Assembly: GCA_020350825.1 (NCBI GenBank)
Contig: CP070724.1
Coordinates: 1,564,231-1,628,230 of the forward strand
DNA length: 64,000 bases
Direction: 5' to 3'
Source of the DNA: Thermoplasmatales archaeon
GTDB taxonomy: Archaea > Thermoplasmatota > E2 > DHVEG-1
The translations under genes and the position numbers were made by a program. Below the pieces are notes generated by a model that was given only the letters and a program-made list of their open reading frames with translations, made no database searches and was not told where the DNA came from. Below are positions 17,784 to 25,872 of this stretch, in pieces; the first letter of the stretch is position 1; each line of letters starts with the position of its first letter.

Positions 17784-18122
17784 TTATTCTTCACTTGAAC
17801 ATGAGGTACATGCTAGCGGAAACACGCCTTTTGATATTAAAATTCTACAAATTCTGCAGGTTTCTGGTACAACAACTGCTCCTTCGTTTTGAATAATTCT
17901 TTCAGCAGATTTATTAATTTCTATAAGTACAGATTTATCAACAATTTTGATCTTCCCACGTTTTTTTGATAAGTATTGACATACTGCTGCAGGTGTCACT
18001 CCAAGGTTTTTTGCAGCTTCTTTTTGATTCAATCCGAAATTATTAATCATACTCTCTGCAATCTCTTTTCTTATTACTGGCAATCCATTCCACATCATGT
18101 ATTCGCAAGGAGTACCCTTCAT
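17784..18122 (-). CDS. HTH transcriptional regulator with two C-terminal CxxC pairs (COG2522-like)
   Basis: The 112-residue protein is a close paralogue of the gene at 17-349. It has an XRE-like HTH (about 30-55), shared C6 and C48, CRIC at 89-92, and an additional CTSC at 105-108. Two CxxC pairs could hold zinc or an Fe-S cluster; the ligand is unknown. The ATG is about 25 nt from a TATA-like element at 18139-18150, with the palindrome TTAACGGTTGTTAA at 18153-18166 just upstream. It is divergent from a DUF318 permease whose N-terminus is metal-binding-like. Control of that permease by this regulator is inferred. Confidence 0.83.
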   Translation of the reverse strand: MKGTPCEYMMWNGLPVIRKEIAESMINNFGLNQKEAAKNLGVTPAAVCQYLSKKRGKIKIVDKSVLIEINKSAERIIQNEGAVVVPETCRICRILISKGVFPLACTSCSSEE

Positions 18123-18138
18123 ATGCTTTAAACAACTA

Positions 18139-18166
18139 TTTTATACTTATAATTAACGGTTGTTAA
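18139..18166 (-). promoter_or_regulatory. TATA box and operator of the second HTH regulator
   Basis: On the minus strand a TATA-like TTATAAGTATAAAA (about 18138-18151) lies 25 nt before the ATG. The inverted repeat TTAACGGTTGTTAA (18153-18166) abuts its upstream side, as at 383-396. Confidence 0.6.
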
Positions 18167-18243
18167 TAATGTGTAAAAAAATCTATATTGTTTTCATTTT
18201 ACGATTAAAATACAGATAAAACTAAAAATAAAAATCATAGAAA

Positions 18244-18278
18244 AATTTAAATACCGAAGTTGTATTAACAATTGTTAA
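18244..18278 (+). promoter_or_regulatory. Promoter with perfect TTAACAATTGTTAA palindrome over the predicted start site
   Basis: A TATA-like ATTTAAATACC lies at 18244-18254. The perfect 14-bp palindrome is at 18265-18278, where transcription would begin about 26 nt after the TATA centre. A repressor bound here should block initiation. The transcript would begin at or near the GGAGACG of the structured RNA at 18281. Confidence 0.5.
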
Positions 18279-18280
18279 CT

Positions 18281-18367
18281 GGAGACGAAAAACAGGGGAT
18301 TTATTTTTTGTATCCCATCCTTTCCTCCTCCCTTACCAATCATTGCCCCTGTCTAATTTACGTCTCC
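18281..18367 (+). ncRNA. Candidate 87-nt structured RNA or 5' leader with pyrimidine-rich loop
   Basis: Two nested perfect 7-bp helices enclose the element: GGAGACG (18281-18287) with CGTCTCC (18361-18367), and ACAGGGG (18292-18298) with CCCCTGT (18346-18352). The 47-nt interior is C/U-rich (about 18312-18335) and contains CCTCCTCCC, complementary to Shine-Dalgarno sequences. T-rich TATTTTTATTG follows at about 18375. It could be a free sRNA or the leader of the permease mRNA that starts 158 nt later. No known RNA family is recognised. Confidence 0.45.
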
Positions 18368-18524
18368 TTTCATCCTATTTTTATTGATATATTATTGTTA
18401 TTACAAAAGATATATCAAAAATCACAGAAAAATCAGATCTTAGCTTAGCTGAACTTGATATTTATCTCTGTTATAAGGAAATAGGCAAATATTGAAATAA
18501 TAAATTTACGATAAGCTCCAGCAA

Positions 18525-19694
18525 ATGAATAAAATTGATCCAATTTGTGGTATGAAAGGAACCATACCTGCTCATGGACACTATTTTTGTTCTCAAGGGT
18601 GCATCGAAAAATATGAAAAAGAACACAATATACCCCATGAGACCTGTACATCATGTTCAGTACCAGCAAAAAAATGGTATCAAGAGCGACTGTACGTCGT
18701 TGTACTTGTTGTCATAATATTAGTAACATTAAGCTTTTTTATACCACTTTTACAACCTTTTTTTAATGCATTTATCGACTATCTTGAATTGATTTGGTGG
18801 GCTATCCTGCTCGGCTTTCTTATAGGTGGTTTCATTGATTACTTTGTACCAAGAAAATATATTGAAAAGTACCTATCCAGACATAGAAAACGAACAATCA
18901 TCTATTCAATTATCTTTGGATTTTTAATGAGCGCGTGCTCTCATGGTATTCTAGCTATAGCGATCGAATTGTATAAAAAGGGGGCAAACACCTCATCAGT
19001 AATTGCATTCCTTCTTGCATCACCATGGGCAAATTTACCAATAACCATTCTTCTCTTCGGTTTTTTTGGAACTAAAGCAGCATTAATTGTTGTATCAGCT
19101 CTAATTATTGCTACGATCACCGGATTGATTTATCAACGGCTCGAACAACGTGGAATGGTAGAATGCGCGCAGTGTTTCCTTGGAGAAGATACACCTGTAT
19201 TAACTGATTTTTCCATAATAAAAGATATAAAGAAACGTTGGAATGTTTACAAATTTACAGCGAAAAATAATATGGCTGCTGTAAAAGGAATAGCACGAGG
19301 GTCATGGTCATTATCAAAAATGGTTCTTTGGTGGCTTCTAATCGGGATGTTAATGGCAGCATTTGCACGTGCATATATACCTCACCATCTTTTTGAACAA
19401 TACATGGGACCTACATTACTTGGATTACTTGTAACGTTACTTTTTGCAACTATTATAGAGGTATGCTCAGAAGGTAGTTCTCCACTTGCATTTGAAATAT
19501 ATGATAAAACACTTAAGGCAGGTACACCTGCATTTGGAAATTCATTTACGTTCCTGATGGCAGGTGTAGCCACAGATTATACTGAAATCGGGTTAATATG
19601 GTCAAATATAGGGAAAAAAGCTGCCTTATGGCTTCCAATAATTACAGTCCCTCAGATATTAATTTTAGGGTTTTTGTTTAATGCTCTTCTATGA
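18525..19694 (+). CDS. DUF318/ArsP-like permease with N-terminal YHS/TRASH-like metal-binding domain
   Basis: The 389-residue protein opens with a short cysteine-rich domain (DPICGMK...FCSQGCIEKYEK, residues 5-30) like YHS/TRASH metal-binding modules, then CTSCS. About eight membrane segments of the COG0701 permease family follow, with MSACSHGILAIAIELYKKGA and a repeat-like FLLASPWANLPI / EVCSEGSSPLAFEIYDKTL. Family members include the organoarsenical exporter ArsP; most have unknown cargo. The N-terminus suggests thiophilic metal or metalloid handling. It is divergent from the Cys-rich regulator and 21 bp upstream of the AlkD-like gene. No Shine-Dalgarno is seen. Confidence 0.8.
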   Translation: MNKIDPICGMKGTIPAHGHYFCSQGCIEKYEKEHNIPHETCTSCSVPAKKWYQERLYVVVLVVIILVTLSFFIPLLQPFFNAFIDYLELIWWAILLGFLIGGFIDYFVPRKYIEKYLSRHRKRTIIYSIIFGFLMSACSHGILAIAIELYKKGANTSSVIAFLLASPWANLPITILLFGFFGTKAALIVVSALIIATITGLIYQRLEQRGMVECAQCFLGEDTPVLTDFSIIKDIKKRWNVYKFTAKNNMAAVKGIARGSWSLSKMVLWWLLIGMLMAAFARAYIPHHLFEQYMGPTLLGLLVTLLFATIIEVCSEGSSPLAFEIYDKTLKAGTPAFGNSFTFLMAGVATDYTEIGLIWSNIGKKAALWLPIITVPQILILGFLFNALL

Positions 19695-19715
19695 TTACCA
19701 AATTAGAGGATTTAA

Positions 19716-20423
19716 ATGCAATATGAAGAAATTCTAAATAAACTGAAATCTTTGTCCAATCCAGAGGCAGTTAAAGGAATGGCGCGATATGGCATTAATC
19801 CCAAGAATAATCTTGGTATTTCAATATATAAGTTGAGGTCTATTGCTAAAGAGATTGGTAAAGACCACGAACTTGCCTTAAAGTTGTGGGCTTCTGGTAT
19901 TCATGATGCTCGATTACTAGCCTGCTTTATTGATGATCCTACAAAGGTAACAGGGGAGCAAATGGATTCCTGGGCAAAGGATTTTGACTCATGGGATGTT
20001 TGTGATCAGGCGTGTACTAGTCTTTTTGACTTAACCCCTCTTGCATGGAGAAAGGTTGTTGAGTGGGCGGAACATGACGAGGATTTTGTTAAGCGAGGTG
20101 CTTTTTCACTAATTGCTGGTTTAACAGTTCATGATAAAAAAGTTGGTGACAAAAAGTTTGAACAATTTTTCCCATTAATTAAGAAACACTCAATTGATGA
20201 ACGTAATTATGTAAAGAAAGCTGTCAACTGGGCTTTAAGAAACATTGGTAAGCGCAATCTAGCCCTTAATAAACAGATAATAAAACTCTCCAAAGAGATT
20301 CTAAAGATTGATTCAAAATCTGCAAAGTGGATTGCTTCTGATGCAATTAGAGAGCTAACAAGCGAAAAAATACAGAAAAAACTTCATAATAAAAATAAGA
20401 AATTTAAAAGAATATTAATTTAG
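19716..20423 (+). CDS. DNA alkylation repair protein, AlkD-like
   Basis: This 235-residue HEAT-like repeat protein belongs to the AlkC/AlkD glycosylase superfamily (PF08713-like). Conserved parts are MARYGINPKNNLGIS, FDSWDVCDQAC containing the catalytic-type Asp, FVKRGAFSLIAGL, and DERNYVKKAVNWALRNIGKRN. The family excises bulky or charged alkylated bases. A GAGGATTTAA ribosome-binding site precedes the ATG. It is probably co-transcribed with the permease upstream, giving a possible toxic-compound response pair (inference). Confidence 0.87.
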   Translation: MQYEEILNKLKSLSNPEAVKGMARYGINPKNNLGISIYKLRSIAKEIGKDHELALKLWASGIHDARLLACFIDDPTKVTGEQMDSWAKDFDSWDVCDQACTSLFDLTPLAWRKVVEWAEHDEDFVKRGAFSLIAGLTVHDKKVGDKKFEQFFPLIKKHSIDERNYVKKAVNWALRNIGKRNLALNKQIIKLSKEILKIDSKSAKWIASDAIRELTSEKIQKKLHNKNKKFKRILI

Positions 20424-20445
20424 GGTGTCCCCTTTTGGGAGGGTA

Positions 20446-20613
20446 TTATTCGCTTATTGCTTCAGTAGGACATTCATCGACGCATGTACCACAGTCAATG
20501 CAGTTTTCTTCATCGATTTCTGCCGTTTCATCAACTTTAATTGCTTCAACTGGGCAAGCTTCTTCACATGCCCCACAAGCTGTACATTTTTCTTTATCTA
20601 CATTTACTGCCAT
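20446..20613 (-). CDS. 2[4Fe-4S] ferredoxin
   Basis: A 55-residue small electron carrier with two CxxCxxCxxxCP motifs (CTACGACEEACP and CIDCGTCVDECP). The start at 20613 is chosen because GAGGT lies just upstream; an ATG at 20634 gives a non-conserved extension. It lies beside the hydrogenase locus and could be its redox partner, though it is a separate unit. Confidence 0.92.
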   Translation of the reverse strand: MAVNVDKEKCTACGACEEACPVEAIKVDETAEIDEENCIDCGTCVDECPTEAISE

Positions 20614-20681
20614 GTTTATCAACCTCTTTGGCACCGGATTATAGTTTTCATATTTATCTTTTACCCTTAAAAATTTAAATG

Positions 20682-20948
20682 TTATTTTGGCTTGAATTTT
20701 TCCATATTTTTGTTGGCCATCTTATTGGCTATTGTAAAATATAAATAAACTATTAATAATTCAATTCCAAAAATAAGTAAAAAATATCCAAATGTTGAAC
20801 CTATCTTTATTAAATCATCCATATTAGTTAAATCTAATCCATAAGTAATTGTAATTGAGACAAAAAATGGTATAAACATACCAATCAACACAAGCGTTAG
20901 TATTTGTATTAAATCCTTATTTTTTCCCATAATTAACCATTGATACAT
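20682..20948 (-). CDS. Small two-TM membrane protein, uncharacterised
   Basis: This protein of up to 88 residues has two hydrophobic segments (about residues 14-36 and 50-72) and a lysine-rich C-terminal tail. The start may be ATG 20930. No Shine-Dalgarno is clear for either. It lies between the ferredoxin and hypF on the same strand. No family is recognised. Confidence 0.5.
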   Translation of the reverse strand: MYQWLIMGKNKDLIQILTLVLIGMFIPFFVSITITYGLDLTNMDDLIKIGSTFGYFLLIFGIELLIVYLYFTIANKMANKNMEKFKPK

Positions 20949-20993
20949 GATTCACTATTAAAAATTTGTTTTTATCAATGAAATTATAAAATT

Positions 20994-23183
20994 CTAGGAG
21001 GATAACTTATGACCAGCTATTACATTTTGACCTATTGCTATGCCACCATCTCCATTGGGAACACGGTTATGCACGGCTAGTTTCAATCCTGCCTCATTAA
21101 CTCTTTTTTCTACCATTTCTGTAATAGGAATGTTGTATGAAACACCACCTGTCATGCCTATATGTTTAATGTTATTTCTTTCGGCATGTTCAATTGCGAT
21201 ATCTGTAAGTTTGTTAACAATTGTTTTTACAAAAGAATAAGAGAGGTTTGCCTTCTGTGTTTCTGTAACGTCATTCTTTATTTTTTCTTCAAGTTGTCTA
21301 AAAAGATCAATTGTACCAACAGTATCATCATTTGCTTCTATATCAAAAGAGTTATTATCTCTTCCATCAGCTAAATATTTTTCTAGTTTCATTGCAGGTT
21401 CACCATCATACGTTCTTTTTGTACAAATATCAAAATAACAAGATAATGCATCTAGTACCCTCCCTATGCTACTTGATAATGGTGCCTTATCCATCAGCTT
21501 ACTCAGAATAATAGCTTCATCCCCTTTGAAATACTTCTCCTTTTCAAATTTTTTAAATATAGCAAAGACCAATCTCCGTGGATCTTTAGTCGCCTTGTCA
21601 CCACCTAATAAAGGTATATTTTCCAGATGTCCAACCCGCTTAAAGCCTTCAAAATCAGCAACGAGAACTTCTCCACCCCAAAATGTGCCATCACTGCCAT
21701 ATCCTAGTCCATCAAGTGTTAACACAACACTCTCGTTTATGTTATTATCAACCAAAAGTGAAGTAGCATGTGCCCAATGATGTTGCACTTCAAAACATGG
21801 TACTGAAAACTCTTTAGAAAACTGTTTGGCCAGTCTCCTTGTGTCATATCCAGGATGCAAATCCATAGAAACAGCATCAATTTTCTCCTCTTTCATAGTA
21901 AGTTTCATCAAATGTCGTAGACTCTGATCTAGAAACTCTAAATTAGGATAATATTTTGAATTACCTATATACTGGGTAATATACACTTTTTTATCACACG
22001 AAACAGCCCCACAAATATTCTCTCCAGCGCCAACACTTAAAACTCGTTTATCATGCGATACCTCTAGTGGGTCCGGTACAAAACCCCGTGATTTCCTCAA
22101 AAAGAAGGTGTTGCCTTTCCAAATTCTGACTACTGAGTCATCGATCCTGTTTGGTATATCGCGATTGTGCATTAGATACATGTCAGCTCCAAGTGAGAAC
22201 ACCTCATCGTTATGGATCATCATAGGTTCACCAGGAATATTTGCAGAGGTCATAATAAGAGCATTAGTCTCAAGGAATGAAAAAAGAAGATGATGCAAGC
22301 CCGTATAAGGAAGATACAAGCCGATTGTGTTCAAACCCGGAGATATCTGCTCTGCTTTTTTCTTCTTTATTAAAACAATTGGCTTACTCTTCGATAGCAT
22401 AATTTTTCGCTCATTCTCTGTAATACCTCCATATATCTCTGCGGTTTCAATATCTTTTATCATGACCGCGAATGATTTTTGAGGTCGGCCGTACCACTCT
22501 CTAAAACGCTGTATTTCATCAAGAAGACAGCAGATATGCATCCCGCCCCAAGATTTAATAACGCCAATCTTACCATCTTCAATGTATTCTGCAAAGCGTT
22601 TAATTGCATCTTTTTCACCTATATCATGTTGGTTTTTATCGTACAATTTATACTTTGGGCCACAACTTGGGCAAGATATTGTCTGCGCATGGTACCGGCG
22701 GTTCAATGGGTCTCTGTACTCTTTTTTACATGCTTCACATAAATTAAATTTATCCATAGATGTGCGTTCTCTATCGTAGGGAACATCTTTGATTAGACTA
22801 AAACGGGCACCACAGATAGTACAATTTGTAAAAGGAAAATGATATCGCCTATCATTTGAATCAAATATCTCATTTAGACACTTATCACAGATGCCAATAT
22901 CAACGGGGATAAGTGAATGTCTCTCACCCTTTTTACTATGAAGAATGGAGAAATCTTCAAACTGTCTATCATCAGATTCAACAATAACATCAGTAATTTT
23001 AGCTATAGATGGCAGCTGTTTTTTTAACAGTTCTATAAACCTATCAACGTCTTTATCGACTACTACCTCTACTTCAGAACCCTTATTCAAAACGTAGCCT
23101 TTGAGATCTAGCTTTTTTGCTACACGATAAATCGTTGGTCTAAAACCCACCCCTTGTACGATGCCTTTAAAGATAAGTTTCAT
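20994..23183 (-). CDS. hypF: Hydrogenase maturation protein HypF (carbamoyltransferase)
   Basis: About 729 residues in the standard order: acylphosphatase domain (1-85, GIVQGVGFRPTIYR), two zinc fingers (CDKC...CTIC and CEAC...CPSC, about 100-180), YrdC-like domain (about 190-370) and Kae1-like domain with HHWAH. HypF transfers a carbamoyl group to the HypE C-terminal Cys, the first step of cyanide-ligand synthesis. It is the last gene of the hydrogenase locus, 13 bp after the ferredoxin subunit. ATG 23183 is preferred over an upstream TTG. HypA-D are not in the window. Confidence 0.96.
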   Translation of the reverse strand: MKLIFKGIVQGVGFRPTIYRVAKKLDLKGYVLNKGSEVEVVVDKDVDRFIELLKKQLPSIAKITDVIVESDDRQFEDFSILHSKKGERHSLIPVDIGICDKCLNEIFDSNDRRYHFPFTNCTICGARFSLIKDVPYDRERTSMDKFNLCEACKKEYRDPLNRRYHAQTISCPSCGPKYKLYDKNQHDIGEKDAIKRFAEYIEDGKIGVIKSWGGMHICCLLDEIQRFREWYGRPQKSFAVMIKDIETAEIYGGITENERKIMLSKSKPIVLIKKKKAEQISPGLNTIGLYLPYTGLHHLLFSFLETNALIMTSANIPGEPMMIHNDEVFSLGADMYLMHNRDIPNRIDDSVVRIWKGNTFFLRKSRGFVPDPLEVSHDKRVLSVGAGENICGAVSCDKKVYITQYIGNSKYYPNLEFLDQSLRHLMKLTMKEEKIDAVSMDLHPGYDTRRLAKQFSKEFSVPCFEVQHHWAHATSLLVDNNINESVVLTLDGLGYGSDGTFWGGEVLVADFEGFKRVGHLENIPLLGGDKATKDPRRLVFAIFKKFEKEKYFKGDEAIILSKLMDKAPLSSSIGRVLDALSCYFDICTKRTYDGEPAMKLEKYLADGRDNNSFDIEANDDTVGTIDLFRQLEEKIKNDVTETQKANLSYSFVKTIVNKLTDIAIEHAERNNIKHIGMTGGVSYNIPITEMVEKRVNEAGLKLAVHNRVPNGDGGIAIGQNVIAGHKLSS

Positions 23184-23196
23184 CAAATCTTACCAT

Positions 23197-23598
23197 TTAT
23201 TCAACAATGAGATCCTTCGAATACTTGTCGGCATCAGCCAGTAAAAACTCATTGCTCATACTCAGACAATTTACAGGGCAGACATCATTACATTGTGAAC
23301 AAAACGTACATCGTGCGAGATAAATCTTTATCTTCTTTTCCTCAGGTTTAGATTCTATCGCTCCAGATGGGCAAACCTTTATACAAAGGTTACATCCGAT
23401 GCATTTGTCTTTATCAAATTGAATTTTTCCTCGGAACCCCTCAGGTGTTTCTATAGGGGGAATAAGCTTTGCTTTACCTGCTCCAACAGCCTCTAAAAAC
23501 TTAGTTGTCGAAGGTGGTGTGTATTTTGCTGGGAACTTATTGGTAAACGGTTTTTTAAACATCTGTGCAAAGACCTGAGGAAGCATTGAAAATTTCAT
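23197..23598 (-). CDS. Group 4-type hydrogenase ferredoxin subunit (EchF/MbhN/NuoI-like)
   Basis: The 133-residue protein has two [4Fe-4S] motifs, CIGCNLCIKVCP and CTFCSQCNDVCP. An N-terminal amphipathic segment, KPFTNKFP, is typical of NuoI-like subunits. It would pass electrons between soluble ferredoxin and the small subunit. It overlaps the large-subunit gene by 4 bp. Confidence 0.9.
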   Translation of the reverse strand: MKFSMLPQVFAQMFKKPFTNKFPAKYTPPSTTKFLEAVGAGKAKLIPPIETPEGFRGKIQFDKDKCIGCNLCIKVCPSGAIESKPEEKKIKIYLARCTFCSQCNDVCPVNCLSMSNEFLLADADKYSKDLIVE

Positions 23599-24830
23599 TT
23601 CATAAGCCTCCTTGTTTTCTCAATGCTCAAACGATGGAGCTCTTCTTTCTGCATTTCGTATTTTTTACTACCATCAGCAATAGCAACTCTATTTGTACAT
23701 GACATGCAAGGATCAGTTGATGCAGCAATAATTGGAATATCAGCAATCTGTTCACCTTTAAGCATCGGAATCCAAGGTAGTATGTTATTGTATGTTGGTG
23801 CGCGAACTTTCCATGTATACGGGCTTTCGTTTTCCCCATCAAACTTTACATAATGTATCACTTCACCACGAGGTGCTTCATGCCTACCAACTCCCTCACC
23901 ATTAACCTTCTTAAGTTGATTAAGTAATTTAGGAATCTTAGGTTCTACGACTATATCACCAGATGGCATTGTATCCAGACACTGTTCAATTAATCCGATA
24001 GATTGTTTAACTTCAAGCAAACGCTGAATGATCCTATCATAAACATCACCGTTAACTTCATTAGTTAGTACATCGGGCGTTATAAAATCTATATCAAGAT
24101 CACCATAAGCAAAATAAGACGTATCAACACGAACATCTTTTTTAACACCAGATGCCCTAGTAGTTGGACCTACAGCGCAAAGCTTCAATGCATTTTCTTT
24201 TGTTAAAATCCCTACGCCTTGACTGCGCATTCTAATAGTTTTGTCATCTAAAAAGATTTTACGAAGCTTCTCAAAATTATCCTTCAAATAGTTTAACGTA
24301 TCAGTTATTTTTGGAATCATATCCTCGGTAATATCACGTCGTATACCTCCTATCGTCATTATGCCTTTAGTAACACGGTTACCACAGAGATACTCAGTAA
24401 GATCCATTAGTTTCTCACGCATCTGCCAAGTTAAAAACAAAACTGTATCAAACCCAATTTCATGAGCGGCAACACCCGCCCATAAAACGTGTGATGTAAT
24501 TCTTTCAATTTCTCCTTGAATTACTCTTAAATACTCAGCACGTTCTGGTGCTTGAATATCCGCAGCAGTTTCAACTGCAAGGGTAAAAGCCGCTGGATGA
24601 CAAAATGAACAAATTCCACAGATTCTCTCAGCTAAATAAAGAATCTGAATGGGATTTCTTTTTCTAGACGCCCACTCGATACCTCTATGAACATGTCCGA
24701 GTTTCACATCAACATCAACGATTCTTTCTCCTTCAATCTCAAACTCAAAAAAAACTGGTTCTTTAAGAGCAGGGTGAATAGGACCAACGGGTATATGATA
24801 TGATGTCTTTGTGGTAGCTGTTTGTTTCAT
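23595..24830 (-). CDS. [NiFe]-hydrogenase large subunit, group 4-like
   Basis: The 411-residue catalytic subunit keeps both nickel-binding pairs: RICGIC with C71 and C74, and DPCMSC with C375 and C378. It is therefore a true hydrogenase rather than a complex I NuoD. The form DPCMSCTNR matches Ech/Hyc/Mbh-type subunits. About 30 residues follow the last Cys; whether this tail is cleaved is unclear. It sits in the order small, NuoC-like, large, ferredoxin, with overlapping ends. No proton-channel or antiporter subunit accompanies it. Confidence 0.93.
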   Translation of the reverse strand: MKQTATTKTSYHIPVGPIHPALKEPVFFEFEIEGERIVDVDVKLGHVHRGIEWASRKRNPIQILYLAERICGICSFCHPAAFTLAVETAADIQAPERAEYLRVIQGEIERITSHVLWAGVAAHEIGFDTVLFLTWQMREKLMDLTEYLCGNRVTKGIMTIGGIRRDITEDMIPKITDTLNYLKDNFEKLRKIFLDDKTIRMRSQGVGILTKENALKLCAVGPTTRASGVKKDVRVDTSYFAYGDLDIDFITPDVLTNEVNGDVYDRIIQRLLEVKQSIGLIEQCLDTMPSGDIVVEPKIPKLLNQLKKVNGEGVGRHEAPRGEVIHYVKFDGENESPYTWKVRAPTYNNILPWIPMLKGEQIADIPIIAASTDPCMSCTNRVAIADGSKKYEMQKEELHRLSIEKTRRLMK

Positions 24831-25363
24831 TTTTTCACCTCATGCAAATTTTTATACAATTTTTCAGGGCCTGTTTCGTCTCTTCTCCAGGGGTAAATAC
24901 CTTTTGGGATATCATCTGGTAAAAACAACCTTCTATCATCTGGAATTCCAATAATTTTTACTCCTAGGAACTCCTGCTTTTCGCGCTCTGTAATAAGAGC
25001 CCCAGGGATATAATCACATATTGTTTCAATCTTTGGTTTAGATTTTGGCAGTTCTACAGAAATGTTCAAATTTATTTCACCAAGACGATTACCATAATTC
25101 AGAGTAAAATGATAGATCAGCTCAATTGTTTTACCAAGATCATTACCAGATATAATTGCAAGATGAGGAAACTGAAGATCACATAGATGTTTTACTGCGC
25201 CTTTAAACGCACTATTATCAATCTTCATCCATATGCTGGGAGTTTTGTTTTTCTTAGAACCAGCTGCGCGTTCCTTAATCTTTATATCTTTAATCTTAGG
25301 TTTAAATTCGTCTATAAAATATTTAACAACTTTTTCAGGGGTTAACTCTTGGTCTTTGGTCAT
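24827..25363 (-). CDS. Hydrogenase NuoC/EchD-like subunit
   Basis: The 178-residue protein resembles the 30-kDa/NuoC subunit: a central alpha/beta domain with FPHLAIISGNDL, then REKQEFLGVKIIGIPDDRRLFLPDDIP, the typical C-terminal EF.GI...D.RRL.LP signature. It supports assembly next to the large subunit. It overlaps both neighbours by 4 bp. Confidence 0.87.
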   Translation of the reverse strand: MTKDQELTPEKVVKYFIDEFKPKIKDIKIKERAAGSKKNKTPSIWMKIDNSAFKGAVKHLCDLQFPHLAIISGNDLGKTIELIYHFTLNYGNRLGEINLNISVELPKSKPKIETICDYIPGALITEREKQEFLGVKIIGIPDDRRLFLPDDIPKGIYPWRRDETGPEKLYKNLHEVKK

Positions 25364-25797
25364 TTTTTGCCCTCCAGTGTCTCAAGTTTAGTCCAAGCCT
25401 TTGCAACAGCAAATATAATCGCCTCGGGTCGTGGTGGGCAACCAATTACATGAACGTCTACTGGGAGAACGTTATCAATCGGACCGACAAGGTTATAGGA
25501 CTCATAAAAAACGTCGCCAGTATTGCCACAGTTGCCAACACAGATAACCGCTTTTGGGTCAGGCATCTGCTCATAGATACGTTGCACTTTATCTACCATC
25601 TGTCTTGTTACAGGTCCTGTAACCAACAATGCATCGGCATGACGCGGTGAGCCAACAAGTCTAATTCCAAAACGTTCCACATCATATCGAGGACAAAGTG
25701 CGGCAATAATTTCAATATCACACCCATTACATGAGCCTGAATTGCAATGATAAACCCATAATGCTTTTTTAAATGCTTTTGTAAGTCCTTTTGCCAT
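25360..25797 (-). CDS. Hydrogenase small subunit, NuoB/EchC-like
   Basis: The 145-residue protein binds the proximal [4Fe-4S] cluster through C23, C26 (SCNGCD), C90 (VGNCG) and C120 (GCPPRPE). It has no second cluster domain, as in group 4 enzymes. It opens the structural gene run. A GGGGTAGAG-type ribosome-binding site precedes it. The 75-bp gap to hypE contains a weak hairpin (25824-25842), so a separate promoter is possible. Confidence 0.93.
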   Translation of the reverse strand: MAKGLTKAFKKALWVYHCNSGSCNGCDIEIIAALCPRYDVERFGIRLVGSPRHADALLVTGPVTRQMVDKVQRIYEQMPDPKAVICVGNCGNTGDVFYESYNLVGPIDNVLPVDVHVIGCPPRPEAIIFAVAKAWTKLETLEGKK

Positions 25798-25872
25798 AAA
25801 ACTCTACCCCATTAAAATTATCTGTTAGGGAGGTAATCTAACGGAGTATTAAAAATTTCCGGATTATGTAAT

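Noticed and set aside
25824..25842. Hairpin GTTAG/CTAAC before the hydrogenase small subunit
   Set aside because: Only 5 bp long and without a T-run; too weak to call a terminator or leader structure.
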